A stretch of DNA of 42,032 bases from Candidatus Anammoximicrobium sp. (GTDB lineage: Bacteria; Planctomycetota; Planctomycetia; Pirellulales; Pirellulaceae), in assembly GCA_012515235.1 (NCBI GenBank), contig JAAYYU010000350.1, positions 1 to 42,032 of the forward strand. The letters run 5' to 3'. A program made the position numbers and the translations under genes. Shown one piece after another: positions 14,845 to 22,900 of this stretch (position 1 is the stretch's first letter; every line of letters begins with the position of its first letter). The notes under the pieces were generated by a model, which saw only the letters and a program-made list of their open reading frames with translations, was not told where the DNA came from and did not search any database.

Positions 14845-15666
14845 TCACTGTTGCTGAGACGGCGATTTCGGCTTCCAGACCTTCCACACATTGCCTGTCA
14901 GATCGGCGTTGGGTTTGAGCGTCGGGTCGCCCGGCTGCCAACCAGCCGGCACAACTTCTCCGGTTGCCCGATTGTGTTGGAACGCTTTAATCTGGCGAAT
15001 GAGTTCCGAAACACTGCGTCCGACAGGGGGACTGAGCACTTCCATGGCCTGGACGACGCCATCCGGATCGATCAGGAAACGGCCGCGGATGTTGACGCCG
15101 CCCGCTTCGTCGTAGACGCCGTAGACGCGACCGATACGTCCCCCGGCATCGGATAGCATGGGGAAGCGGACCCCTCCGACGACCATTTTCGAAAGCTCGG
15201 TTTCCTGCCAGATCTTATGCGAGAAGCGACTGTCGACGCTGCACGCGAGAACCTCGACATCCAATGACTGCAACTCGGGGTAATGGACGGCAACTGCCGT
15301 CAATTCGGTCGGTCAGACAAAGGTGAAATCGCCGGGGTAGAAACAGAGGACGACCCATTTGCCACGGAAGTCCGAGAGCTTGAGATTCTTGAATCCGCCG
15401 TCAACAAAAGCGGCAGCCTCGAAATCCGGGGCGGGGCGTCCGACGCCCGCGATCTGGGACACTTGGCCGACAGAGTTGGCCGCGGTGTCCTGACGCGGCG
15501 TCTGCGCCGCAGCCGCGCTCACCGGCCCCTTGGCAGGCGCGACGCATTCCTCGCCGGACTTGCCGGCACTGTTCTCGGCGGCGAGCGGAGCGTACTTCTG
15601 CGCGAGCGTCGCACAGACAAACACGCCCACCGCCAATCCTGCGGTGAAACCAACGATTCTCTTCAC
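14845..15666 (-). CDS. Selenocysteine-containing peroxiredoxin (AhpC/Prx1-like), read through in-frame TGA
   Basis: Reduces peroxides. 273 residues when TGA codon 118 (15313-15315) is read as Sec. The start is GTG 15664-15666 with an ideal AAGGAGG 7 nt upstream. A membrane anchor or signal (MKRIVGFTAGLAVGVFVCATLA) and an Ala-rich linker lead to a Prx domain (about 76-265): GRPAPDFEAAAF, WVVLCFYPGDFTFV-U118-PTELT, VLACSVDSRFSHKIW, FPMLSD, VYGVYDEAGGVNIRGRFLID. In AhpC/Prx1 enzymes the residue in FTFV-x-PTE is the peroxidatic Cys, so the TGA replaces exactly that codon. There is no other disruption, and the match is continuous on both sides. The usual resolving Cys (GEVCPAGW) is Val239 (GEVVPAGW), pointing to a one-chalcogen mechanism. 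The alternative is a pseudogene or sequencing error; the hairpin after the TGA argues against that. The selenocysteine machinery genes are not in this window. Confidence 0.85.
15282..15305 (-). promoter_or_regulatory. Bacterial SECIS-like hairpin just after the TGA codon
   Basis: Counting the U of UGA as 1, nucleotides 15-20 (GACGGC) pair with 25-30 (GCCGUC) around the loop AGUU (21-24). Three more pairs (11-13 with 32-34) lie below a single U14-C31 mismatch. Bacterial SECIS elements need a small apical loop about 16-37 nt from the UGA, with a G among its first two bases; E. coli fdhF has its loop GU at 23-24. Here the loop GU is at 22-23. No folding energy was computed. Confidence 0.72.
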
Positions 15667-16050
15667 AACGGCACCTCCTTCTACTGCATTCCAGCGGACT
15701 TCGGCTTGAACCCCGGCGGCGTCACGCAACGACCGCCAGGGCAGACCTTGACAGCACCGGCCGGTTCCGCCGGTCCCGGCGTCCCAAAGGTGGTTCTGCC
15801 AGGATCCACCATCGAGTTGTACACGATACGAAGTGTGATGCCAAGACAACGGCCCCATTCCTGCCAGCGTATCCCAGATTCAAAGCTGGAGAGAATTCCC
15901 AAAAGCGGCTGCTGTCTGTGCCCAATCCCGCCGTCTCGCCCGGCGGATCGTTCGGCTTCCCACTACAGCGGACGCTTCCCACTCAAGTCGTTCAGCTTGC
16001 TGAGAAGTACCCGGTTGCGCGTCCAGTGCGGCGCGTCGGGGAAGCGGTGC
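15667..16050. other. Region upstream of the Sec-peroxiredoxin, with a possible 43-residue ORF
   Basis: 384 bp between the kinase stop and the peroxiredoxin start (both genes minus). A small minus-strand ORF (15681-15812, ATG start) ends with TAG directly before the peroxiredoxin ribosome-binding site. Its peptide contains VCPGGRCVTPPGFKP. No ribosome-binding site is visible for it, so it may be chance. No clear promoter was seen. Confidence 0.35.
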
Positions 16051-16977
16051 TCAGCCAGCCTGCTCCGTGCGCACTTCCGCCGCCTCCGCTTCCAGCGTGT
16101 GCCGGTTCAGGCGGGAAGGGAGCAGTTGTCGCACGTTTTGGGCCGCAGCAGCGATGCCCAGGCGGACCGCTTCCGGCAGGGGGCGTCCGGCGCCGGTGGC
16201 CCAAGCGAGGGTCCCCGCCATCGTGTCACCGGAGGCAATCGGGTTGACCGGGCGGGCAATGGCCGGCGGTTGGAAGCGATAAATCGCGTCGGACGACGTG
16301 GCCCAGACGGCGGAGGCGCCTTGGGTGATCACCACCCATTGAGCGCCGCGGGCGTTCAGTGTCCGCATCGCCGCCAGTAAATCCTCGTCGCTGTCCAACG
16401 GCTGGCCGAACGTCTTGGCCAACTCCTCGCGGTTCGGCTTGACGATGTAAGGCTGCAGATCCAGGACGGACAGCAGTCCGTCGCCGCGGAAGTCGAGTAC
16501 GGCGGGGCAAGGCGTCCGTTCGAGCAATTCCCGGTAGTAGCTGTCCGGCGTGCCCTGCGGCAACGAACCGATCAGCACGACGGCGTCGGCGCGTGCGGCC
16601 TCTTCCGCGTACACTTGCCGGAATGCGTGCAGCTCGTCGGAAGTCAGGGGACGGCCGTTTTCGACCAACTCCGTGATGCTGCCGGTCGCCCGGTCCAGCA
16701 GCGTCGTGCAGATCCGCGTCGCGGCGTTGGTTCTGACCCAGCGATAGGGCGCGCCCAAGGCGGCGAACTCGGCTTCGATCTGAGCCACGGCAGGCCCTCC
16801 CACCGTGGCCAGTGTCCGACTTGGGCCGCCCAGATGATGCACCGCGATGCCCGCGTTGAACACTTTGCCGGAAGCGCACCAGATCGCTTCCGCCGCCCGA
16901 TTTACCTCGCCGTACCGGAACGAATCGAAGACGAGAATTTGTTGCCAGGCAGGGGTCAGTCCGGCGGAGAGAATCAC
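16051..16977 (-). CDS. PfkB-family sugar kinase (1-phosphofructokinase/tagatose-6-P kinase-like)
   Basis: 308 residues, starting at GTG 16975-16977. This start is chosen because AGGAG lies 5 nt before it and the protein then begins with the family strand MILSAGLTPAWQQILVF. Motifs: FRYGEVNRA and SGKVFNAGIAVHHLGG (substrate-binding region; the usual GGKGxN is SGKVFN), YIVKPNREEL, WVVITQGASAVW, and the ATP/anion-hole motif NPIASGDTMAGTLAW with the catalytic base Asp251. It phosphorylates a sugar or sugar phosphate in the cytoplasm. The 1-phosphofructokinase subfamily is suggested by GEVNRA, but the altered GGKG motif leaves the substrate open. Divergent from the FMN reductase gene. Confidence 0.88.
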   Translation of the reverse strand: MILSAGLTPAWQQILVFDSFRYGEVNRAAEAIWCASGKVFNAGIAVHHLGGPSRTLATVGGPAVAQIEAEFAALGAPYRWVRTNAATRICTTLLDRATGSITELVENGRPLTSDELHAFRQVYAEEAARADAVVLIGSLPQGTPDSYYRELLERTPCPAVLDFRGDGLLSVLDLQPYIVKPNREELAKTFGQPLDSDEDLLAAMRTLNARGAQWVVITQGASAVWATSSDAIYRFQPPAIARPVNPIASGDTMAGTLAWATGAGRPLPEAVRLGIAAAAQNVRQLLPSRLNRHTLEAEAAEVRTEQAG

Positions 16978-17420
16978 ACGTAGGCTCCTGAAGCGACCGG
17001 CTGCTGGCCCGCCGGGAAAGCCGGCCGGAACATCCAACTCTTGGGCCGGCGTCCACGTCGATGGTCACCGCTGTTCCGAGCGAATGTTCGTCCTTGGCAG
17101 CCTGCTGAAAAACGGAGACAGGCACTTCCCGGTGGTCGTGCTTCCTGGGCCTCTTCCGTGCAGCTCAAAGCCCGTCCCCTGTGTTCAACAGGCTGTTAAG
17201 TTAGTGTCCCGCCGCGGTCTCGTCAACGGCCGGTGAACCGCTTGCGAAGACCTGGCGAAGCGTGGTTCGTCCGCCCAGATGCGCAGGCCGTTGCCGGGCT
17301 GATTGACGGATCTGGCCGTTGTCTTAGAATCGTTGGGGCCGGCAGCAGGGCGACGGCTTGCCGCCCCGCTGGCGGTAGCCTGACCGCCTGTTTCCGAGTC
17401 ACGTGAGGAGAATTCCGCTC
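16978..17420. other. Divergent intergenic region with an imperfect inverted repeat
   Basis: 443 bp between the kinase (-) and FMN reductase (+) genes. CAGCCTGCTGAAAAAC (17098-17113) and GTTCAACAGGCTG (17183-17195) form imperfect inverted arms about 70 bp apart, each near a CAGG/CCTG-type motif (GACAGG, CCCCTG). This resembles a remnant or MITE-like element, but nothing coding is recognised between the arms. GTGAGGAG at 17402-17409 serves the downstream start. Confidence 0.4.
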
Positions 17421-18026
17421 ATGAAGATCGCCCTCGTCGCCGGCAGTCATCGCCGCGAAGCCGAATCGGCGCGCGTGGCCCAGTACATCCAACGAGAGTT
17501 GAACACGCTGGGGATCAGCGACACGTACTTGTTTTCCCTGTCGGCTAATCCGCTGCCGCTGTGGGACGAAGAAGTCTGGGAAGGCGGCGAGAAGTGGAAG
17601 ACGCTTTGGGGCCCCGTTTCCCAGCAGTTGAAAAGCGCCGCCGCGGTGGTCGTCGTCGCGCCGGAATGGTCGGGCATGGCGCCGGCGGGGCTGAAGAACT
17701 TCTTCCTGCTGTGCAGCGGCGACGTGCTGGCGCACAAGCCGGGCTTGATCGTCACGGTCTCTGCCAGTCTGGGCGGCTCGTACCCGGTGGACGAACTGCG
17801 GACCAGCAGCTACAAGAACACCCGCCTGTGTTATATCCCCGACCACGTGATCGTCCGGAACGTCGGCCAGATGCTTCGGGGCGACCAGGCGGCCGACGAA
17901 CACGACGCGGCGCTCCGCAAACGGATCACGTACTCGTTGCGCGTCCTGATCGAATACGCCAAGGCGCTGCAGGCGGTCCGGGACAGCGGCGTGGTGGACC
18001 TGAAGACGTTCCCCTACGGCATGTGA
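17421..18026 (+). CDS. NAD(P)H-dependent FMN reductase, flavodoxin-like fold
   Basis: 201 residues from ATG 17421-17423; GAGGAG lies about 10 nt upstream, and the first strand MKIALVAGSHRREAES begins at once, so the more upstream in-frame start is unlikely. GSHRREAES is the FMN-phosphate loop; AAAVVVVAPEWSGMAPAGLKNFF is the second flavin-binding block, as in NADPH-dependent FMN/azo reductases. LIVTVSASLGGSYPVDELR is the third conserved strand-loop. The length matches the family (about 180-200). Cytoplasmic flavin or quinone reduction is the likely role; the electron acceptor is unknown. It ends 51 bp before the convergent HtrA gene, with a shared hairpin between. Confidence 0.87.
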   Translation: MKIALVAGSHRREAESARVAQYIQRELNTLGISDTYLFSLSANPLPLWDEEVWEGGEKWKTLWGPVSQQLKSAAAVVVVAPEWSGMAPAGLKNFFLLCSGDVLAHKPGLIVTVSASLGGSYPVDELRTSSYKNTRLCYIPDHVIVRNVGQMLRGDQAADEHDAALRKRITYSLRVLIEYAKALQAVRDSGVVDLKTFPYGM

Positions 18027-18032
18027 AAAGAA

Positions 18033-18056
18033 AACGGCGGGCTTGCGCCCGCCGTT
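18033..18056. terminator. Bidirectional terminator hairpin
   Basis: AACGGCGGGC-TTGC-GCCCGCCGTT forms a perfect 10-bp stem between the convergent FMN reductase (+, ends 18026) and HtrA (-, ends 18077) genes. An A-run (AAAAGAAAA) on the left gives a U-rich tail for minus-strand transcripts. Confidence 0.75.
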
Positions 18057-18076
18057 GGCCGCCGGCAACGAACCGG

Positions 18077-19615
18077 TTAGCGGCTGCTCCTCAGGAACAC
18101 GAACCGCCGGTTGCCGTCGCGCATGACTTGCAGTCGCACGCCTTGGGCCGTGTCGGCCTGGGCCATCGCCTCTCGAAAGTCGCGGATGTGGCGGATCGCT
18201 TTGCCGTTCACGTCCACGACCACATCCCGCGGCCGCAACCCGGTTCGGGCAGCGATGCTGGTCGGATCGACGTCCGTGATCACCACGCCCTGCTGGTTCT
18301 GTTCGTAGCCCAGTTGGTCTGCCAGTTCCGGCGAGAGCGTCTGGACGGTCAGGCCGAAATCCGCGGACGATTCCTCTGCCGCTCCGGCCGGGCCGGTTGT
18401 CGCCATCTCGTCGGTTAATTCGTCGGTCGTGATCTTGATCGTCTGCCGCTTGCCGCTGCGAACGATCGTCAGCTCGGAACTCGTCCCCGGCGGCGTGCCG
18501 GCCACCGACATGCGGAACTGATTGGCGTTCTCCATCGGCTTGCCGTTGAACTCGACGACGATGTCGCCGGCCTGCAAGCCGGCCTTCTTCGCCGGGCTGT
18601 CATCCAGGACGTCGCCGATCAGCACACCCTTGGTCGAAGCAAAGTTGAACGACTTCGCCAAGTCCTCGTTCAGGTCCTGGATCAGGGCCCCCAGGCGGCC
18701 GCGCTGGACCCGTCCGTGCTTGACGATCGCGTCCATGATCGTACTGGCCAGATTGCTGGGAATCGCGAACCCGACGCCGTTGTTGCCGCCGGTCCGGGAG
18801 GCGATCGCCGTGTTGATTCCAATCACCTGGCCCTTCAGGTTCACCAGCGGGCCGCCGCTGTTGCCCGGGTTGATCGCCGCATCGGTCTGGATGAAATCTT
18901 CGTAATCGGTGATCGCCATCTGCCGGCTCTTGGCGCTGATGATGCCGGCCGTGACGGTCTGATCCAGACCGAACGGGCTTCCCACGGCCAGCACCCATTC
19001 GCCGACTTCGGCGGCGTCCGAGTTGCCCAGCGATGCGGGAACCAGGTCCGGTGCGTCGACCTTTAGAACCGCCACGTCGGTCTTGGGATCTGTGCCCACG
19101 AGCTTGGCCGCGATCGTCCGCCGGTCGGACAGCGTCACATTCACTTCGTCGGCGCCGCGCACGACGTGGTTATTCGTCAGGATATAGCCGTCGGCGCTGA
19201 CGATCACGCCCGATCCCAGACCCTGCTGGTCGAAACCTTCCGGCGGGTTGGGCATGTCAAAGAACCGCTCGAACGGGAAGTCGTCGCCAAAGAACTCGCG
19301 GAACTGGCCGGGAACCTGGGGACGGGCCCGCTGGCGGCCAAGCTCCCCTTGCCTGGGACGAATGTGTTTCACCGTGCTCACGCTGACCACCGACGGGCGC
19401 ATGGCTTTGGCCACGGTCCGGAACGCCGTCGTCAAATCGTCGGCCCGGTAGTCGGCACGAGCCAACTCGCTACGGGCCGCTGCCGCCTCTCGGCCCTCGG
19501 CAGCATACGACCAACTGGTCCTCGACTCGGATCGCAGCATCACGATCCCGGCCCCGACCGCGCCGCCCATCACTGCCGTCATGACCCACAACAGCCCCTT
19601 GGGAATTCGCCTCAT
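18077..19615 (-). CDS. HtrA/DegP-family serine protease with two PDZ domains
   Basis: 512 residues from ATG 19613-19615, with AAGGAG about 9 nt upstream; the open frame continues further upstream but without signal or homology. A hydrophobic segment at about 8-26 anchors or exports it. The trypsin-like domain has the full triad: His150 (ILTNNHVV), Asp180 (DPKTDVAVLK) and Ser253 (AINPGNSGGPL). The first PDZ (about 300-390, GVLIGDVLDDSPAKKAGLQAGDIV) and the second PDZ (about 410-500, GVVITDVDPTSIAARTGLRPRDVV) follow. The Q-linker/LA-loop region before the triad (about 85-130) holds the PFERFFDMP-type sequence usual in DegP. The role is periplasmic protein quality control. It is transcribed towards the convergent FMN reductase gene, with its own upstream region. 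Confidence 0.95.
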   Translation of the reverse strand: MRRIPKGLLWVMTAVMGGAVGAGIVMLRSESRTSWSYAAEGREAAAARSELARADYRADDLTTAFRTVAKAMRPSVVSVSTVKHIRPRQGELGRQRARPQVPGQFREFFGDDFPFERFFDMPNPPEGFDQQGLGSGVIVSADGYILTNNHVVRGADEVNVTLSDRRTIAAKLVGTDPKTDVAVLKVDAPDLVPASLGNSDAAEVGEWVLAVGSPFGLDQTVTAGIISAKSRQMAITDYEDFIQTDAAINPGNSGGPLVNLKGQVIGINTAIASRTGGNNGVGFAIPSNLASTIMDAIVKHGRVQRGRLGALIQDLNEDLAKSFNFASTKGVLIGDVLDDSPAKKAGLQAGDIVVEFNGKPMENANQFRMSVAGTPPGTSSELTIVRSGKRQTIKITTDELTDEMATTGPAGAAEESSADFGLTVQTLSPELADQLGYEQNQQGVVITDVDPTSIAARTGLRPRDVVVDVNGKAIRHIRDFREAMAQADTAQGVRLQVMRDGNRRFVFLRSSR

Positions 19616-19960
19616 TTGTCCATCTCCTTTCTCGCATCGACCGTGTGTCTTTGTTTGTACGTCCGTTAAGTTGCCGTCGTCCGTTTTGTCTTGCACGACG
19701 AATTGCGTCGGCAGAGGCGGATTGCAGCAAGAGCCGTGCCGTAGAGTCTTAAGTTGTTCGGTGTAAAGGCGTTGCGACGGAAATCGCGGCTGGGGGACAA
19801 AGAGACAGACGGGCCGAGTTTGACAAAATGGCAGGAGGCGACGCGGGCGGTGCCGACGCTGCCCGTTCCGCGTGAAAACACAGAAGCCCGGCTTGGGAAA
19901 AGCCGGGCTTCTGGTTACAGGCACACCGCGAAAGAAATACGAAACGATTCCGGCGCGTTC
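19616..19960. other. Intergenic region upstream of htrA-type gene, 345 bp
   Basis: Holds the HtrA ribosome-binding site, presumably its promoter, and the terminator of the next gene at 19881-19913. No small gene or further repeat was recognised. Confidence 0.5.
19881..19913 (-). terminator. Strong terminator hairpin after the inverse-autotransporter gene
   Basis: A perfect 14-bp stem, CAGAAGCCCGGCTT (19881-19894) with AAGCCGGGCTTCTG (19900-19913), and a 5-nt loop. It lies 48 bp past the stop of the minus-strand gene at 19961. On that strand it is followed by TGTTTTC. Confidence 0.8.
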
Positions 19961-22900
19961 TTACGGCGGAAGCGGCACGCTGCCATCGGAGCTGCCAATG
20001 GCCCCGAAATTGGTCGATTCAGCGTCCGTGGAATACAACAGGGCGTTCAGGCTTGAATTCAGAAAGTCGAAGTTGTATTCGGTCGGCGTAAGGATGTTGT
20101 AACTCTTGTTTCCGAGCAACTCGACCGTGAACGGACCCGCGCCGGGTGCCAAGCGGGCGACGAACTCACGATGATGATAGGTATCGTCTTCCAGGTTGTT
20201 CAGTTCGAGGATGTTGTACTGGACGGTCAGCGTCGAGGGCCCCGCTCCGGTCGCCAGGACGGCGATGCCTTCCCATTCGCTCGTCTCGACCACGTTTGCT
20301 GCGACAAGACCGCCGACGGCGAATTGTCCGGCTTCCAAGGAAATGCCGTAGGCGCGACTGTCGATCAGTGTGTTGCCGCTGATTTGCCCCTGGAACGTCC
20401 CCGTCAACGCCGCGTTGATGCCCGTCTGTGCCTCGGTGATGGAGTTCCCTGTCAGGCTACCGGCGAAATCGCCCCCGCGGATGTCGATGCCGTTTCCGAC
20501 GGCCCGCTCGATCACATTGTCGGCGACCAACAGATTGGTTCCATCGATCAGCAGGAGGCCGTTGCGCCCGGCGAATTCGATGGTATTGCCGATGATCTGT
20601 CCAGCGGGGCTGTCCACGACGACGATCCCGTTCAGGTCGATCCGGCCCAGTTCGTTTCCGCTGATGTCGACGGACGAAGCGGACGTCACCCGGATGCCGT
20701 CGCCATTGGAAGAGAGGATACGATTGCCGGTGATCAGGCCGTTGCCGGTTCCAGCGAGTTCGAACGCGGCCTCGCCTGCGTGCTGGACTTCGTTCTGCAA
20801 GAGGGTCACATAGACTCCGTCCAGAATCGCAATTCCTCTGCCTCCAGCCGCCGCAATCACGTTCCCTGCCAGCGTGGCGTTGGTGGCATCGGCCACTCGG
20901 ATTCCATCGCCGCTGACAGAGCCGATTTGATTGTAGGAGATGTCGGCGCTGGTACCGTCCTGAACCATGATCCCATGGCCGCTGTCCGGATCGTTCGCGC
21001 TGCCGCTGACCGAGTTCACCTGATTGTAGACAATGGTCGCGTTGGCTCCGCGGATCACGGCGATACCGTTTCTTTGTGCCGAGCCGATGACGTTTTCGCC
21101 CACGACGATAGCCCCGGCGTCGATGATTTCGATGCCGTTTCCGCCCGCCGCAGCGATGTGGTTCCAGCCGATGACGCTGTTGTGCCCCCGCACCAGGCTG
21201 ATTCCGCTGCGCTGCACCTGGCCGATGTCGTTTTCGAACACCGTGGCGTTTGCGCCTTCGACAAGTTCGATGCCGTACCCTTCGGCGGTGTCGATCTGGT
21301 TGCGGACGATGGTGGCGTTGGCGCCGTAATTCAGCGTGATGCCGTTGCCGAGCACTTCGCCGATGTGGTTCTCGGCGATCAGGGCGTCAGCCCCTTCGGT
21401 GACCTGGATGCCGTCCAGGCCCGCCCACTGGATGGAGTTACCCCAGATTTCCGCGCCGGTCGCATCGGTCGTCGTGATGCCGTGCCAGGCGACCTCCCCG
21501 ATCTGGTTTCCCACGATGGAAGCAAGCGGGCCGTCGACCAGTTCGATCCCATTCTCCCAGGCGGTACCAATCGCATTGTCGGCGACCCAGGCATGAGCCG
21601 CGTCGGTGAGTGTGATCCCGTCGCCCCAGGCCATCGCGATCGCGTTGCCGACGACGTTCGCATGGTCGCCCTGGAGAACTTGAATCCCGTTTTCTCCAGC
21701 CAGGCCGATGACGTTGCCGAGAATGCTGGCGTGATCTCCTTGGACAAGCGAGATTCCATTGCCGGCGGCCTCCACGATGACGTTTTCCACGATCTCGGCG
21801 GAATCGCAGCTCAGGACTTCGATCCCGTCGCGGTTTGCTTGGATGACCGTGTTTCCGGCCAGCGTCACCCCGCTGCCGCTCATCAGGAAAACACCGCTGC
21901 CGAGGGCCTGGGCGACCGTGTTGTCCATCACGGTGACGTTCATCGCGTCTTCGATCCAGATGCCGTCCTGGCGGGACCAGATGACGTTGTTGCGGACGCT
22001 GACGTCCGCCACGTCCACCATTCGCACGCTGCCCGTCTCGCCGAGCGCATCGCCGTAGCCCACGATCCAGAAACCGTTCAAGGTCGAACCGCGGCTCATT
22101 TCCACGCTGCCCCAAATCTGCGGGGCTTCGGACAGATCGGGCGAGGCCCCGGACAGTGGTATTTGCATCCAGCCCACGTCGGTCTCCACCCATTGGACCG
22201 GCGCGTTGGACAGCAGGGCGACCTCTTCCGGAACGACGAACGTCGGTATCGGCTGGTAATTGCCGCCATAGGGCGTGTACACGATCGTGCCGGGGCCGGC
22301 CACGGCCATGGCCTCGTCCAGCGTCCCAAACGGACGCGCGAAGGAGCCGTTGCCGCCCGTGGCACCCTCCACGACGTGGATGAACTGCAACGGGTTCCCG
22401 TCCTGGGTCGCCCGATACGTGTTTTCGCGGACGGCAATGTTCGGCTGGCGATACGTGGGCTCCGCGATGCGGTCGGCCGCCATGTGGGTAATGTGCCGCA
22501 TCGGCCCGCGGCGGAAGGACTGGATGTGCGGACTCCAAGGACTGAAGGACTCCGTCTGGATATTGAGGGCAATGCCGACCATGACGGTGGTGCCGAAGAC
22601 GTCGTCGTCGTACAAGGCCACGTCGGTCGAGATGTTGGCGGTCCAATCGGTCTCGATGCGGGCCTTCCAGCCCGTCACGTCCGTTTCCCCGTTTCCGTCG
22701 AAATGATAGACTCCGGCCAGCAACCGGGATTGCGTGCCGGCGATCTCCGGCACGCGCACTCCGACTTCAAAATCGCCGCCCAGCATCGCCGTCTGATAGC
22801 CCCCGTAGCGGAGGCTGTTGCCCTGGAAATGCGGCGCCTCGACCGCCTCCGCCGGCAGTGCCATTTGGTCCTGGTCGGGCAGATAGACGTTAACTCGCGT

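Noticed and set aside
14845..15858. Peroxiredoxin as a pseudogene split by a nonsense mutation
   Set aside because: The only break is TGA at the exact catalytic position, both halves are otherwise intact, and a SECIS-like hairpin follows. Selenocysteine explains this better, though a complete genome is needed to be sure.
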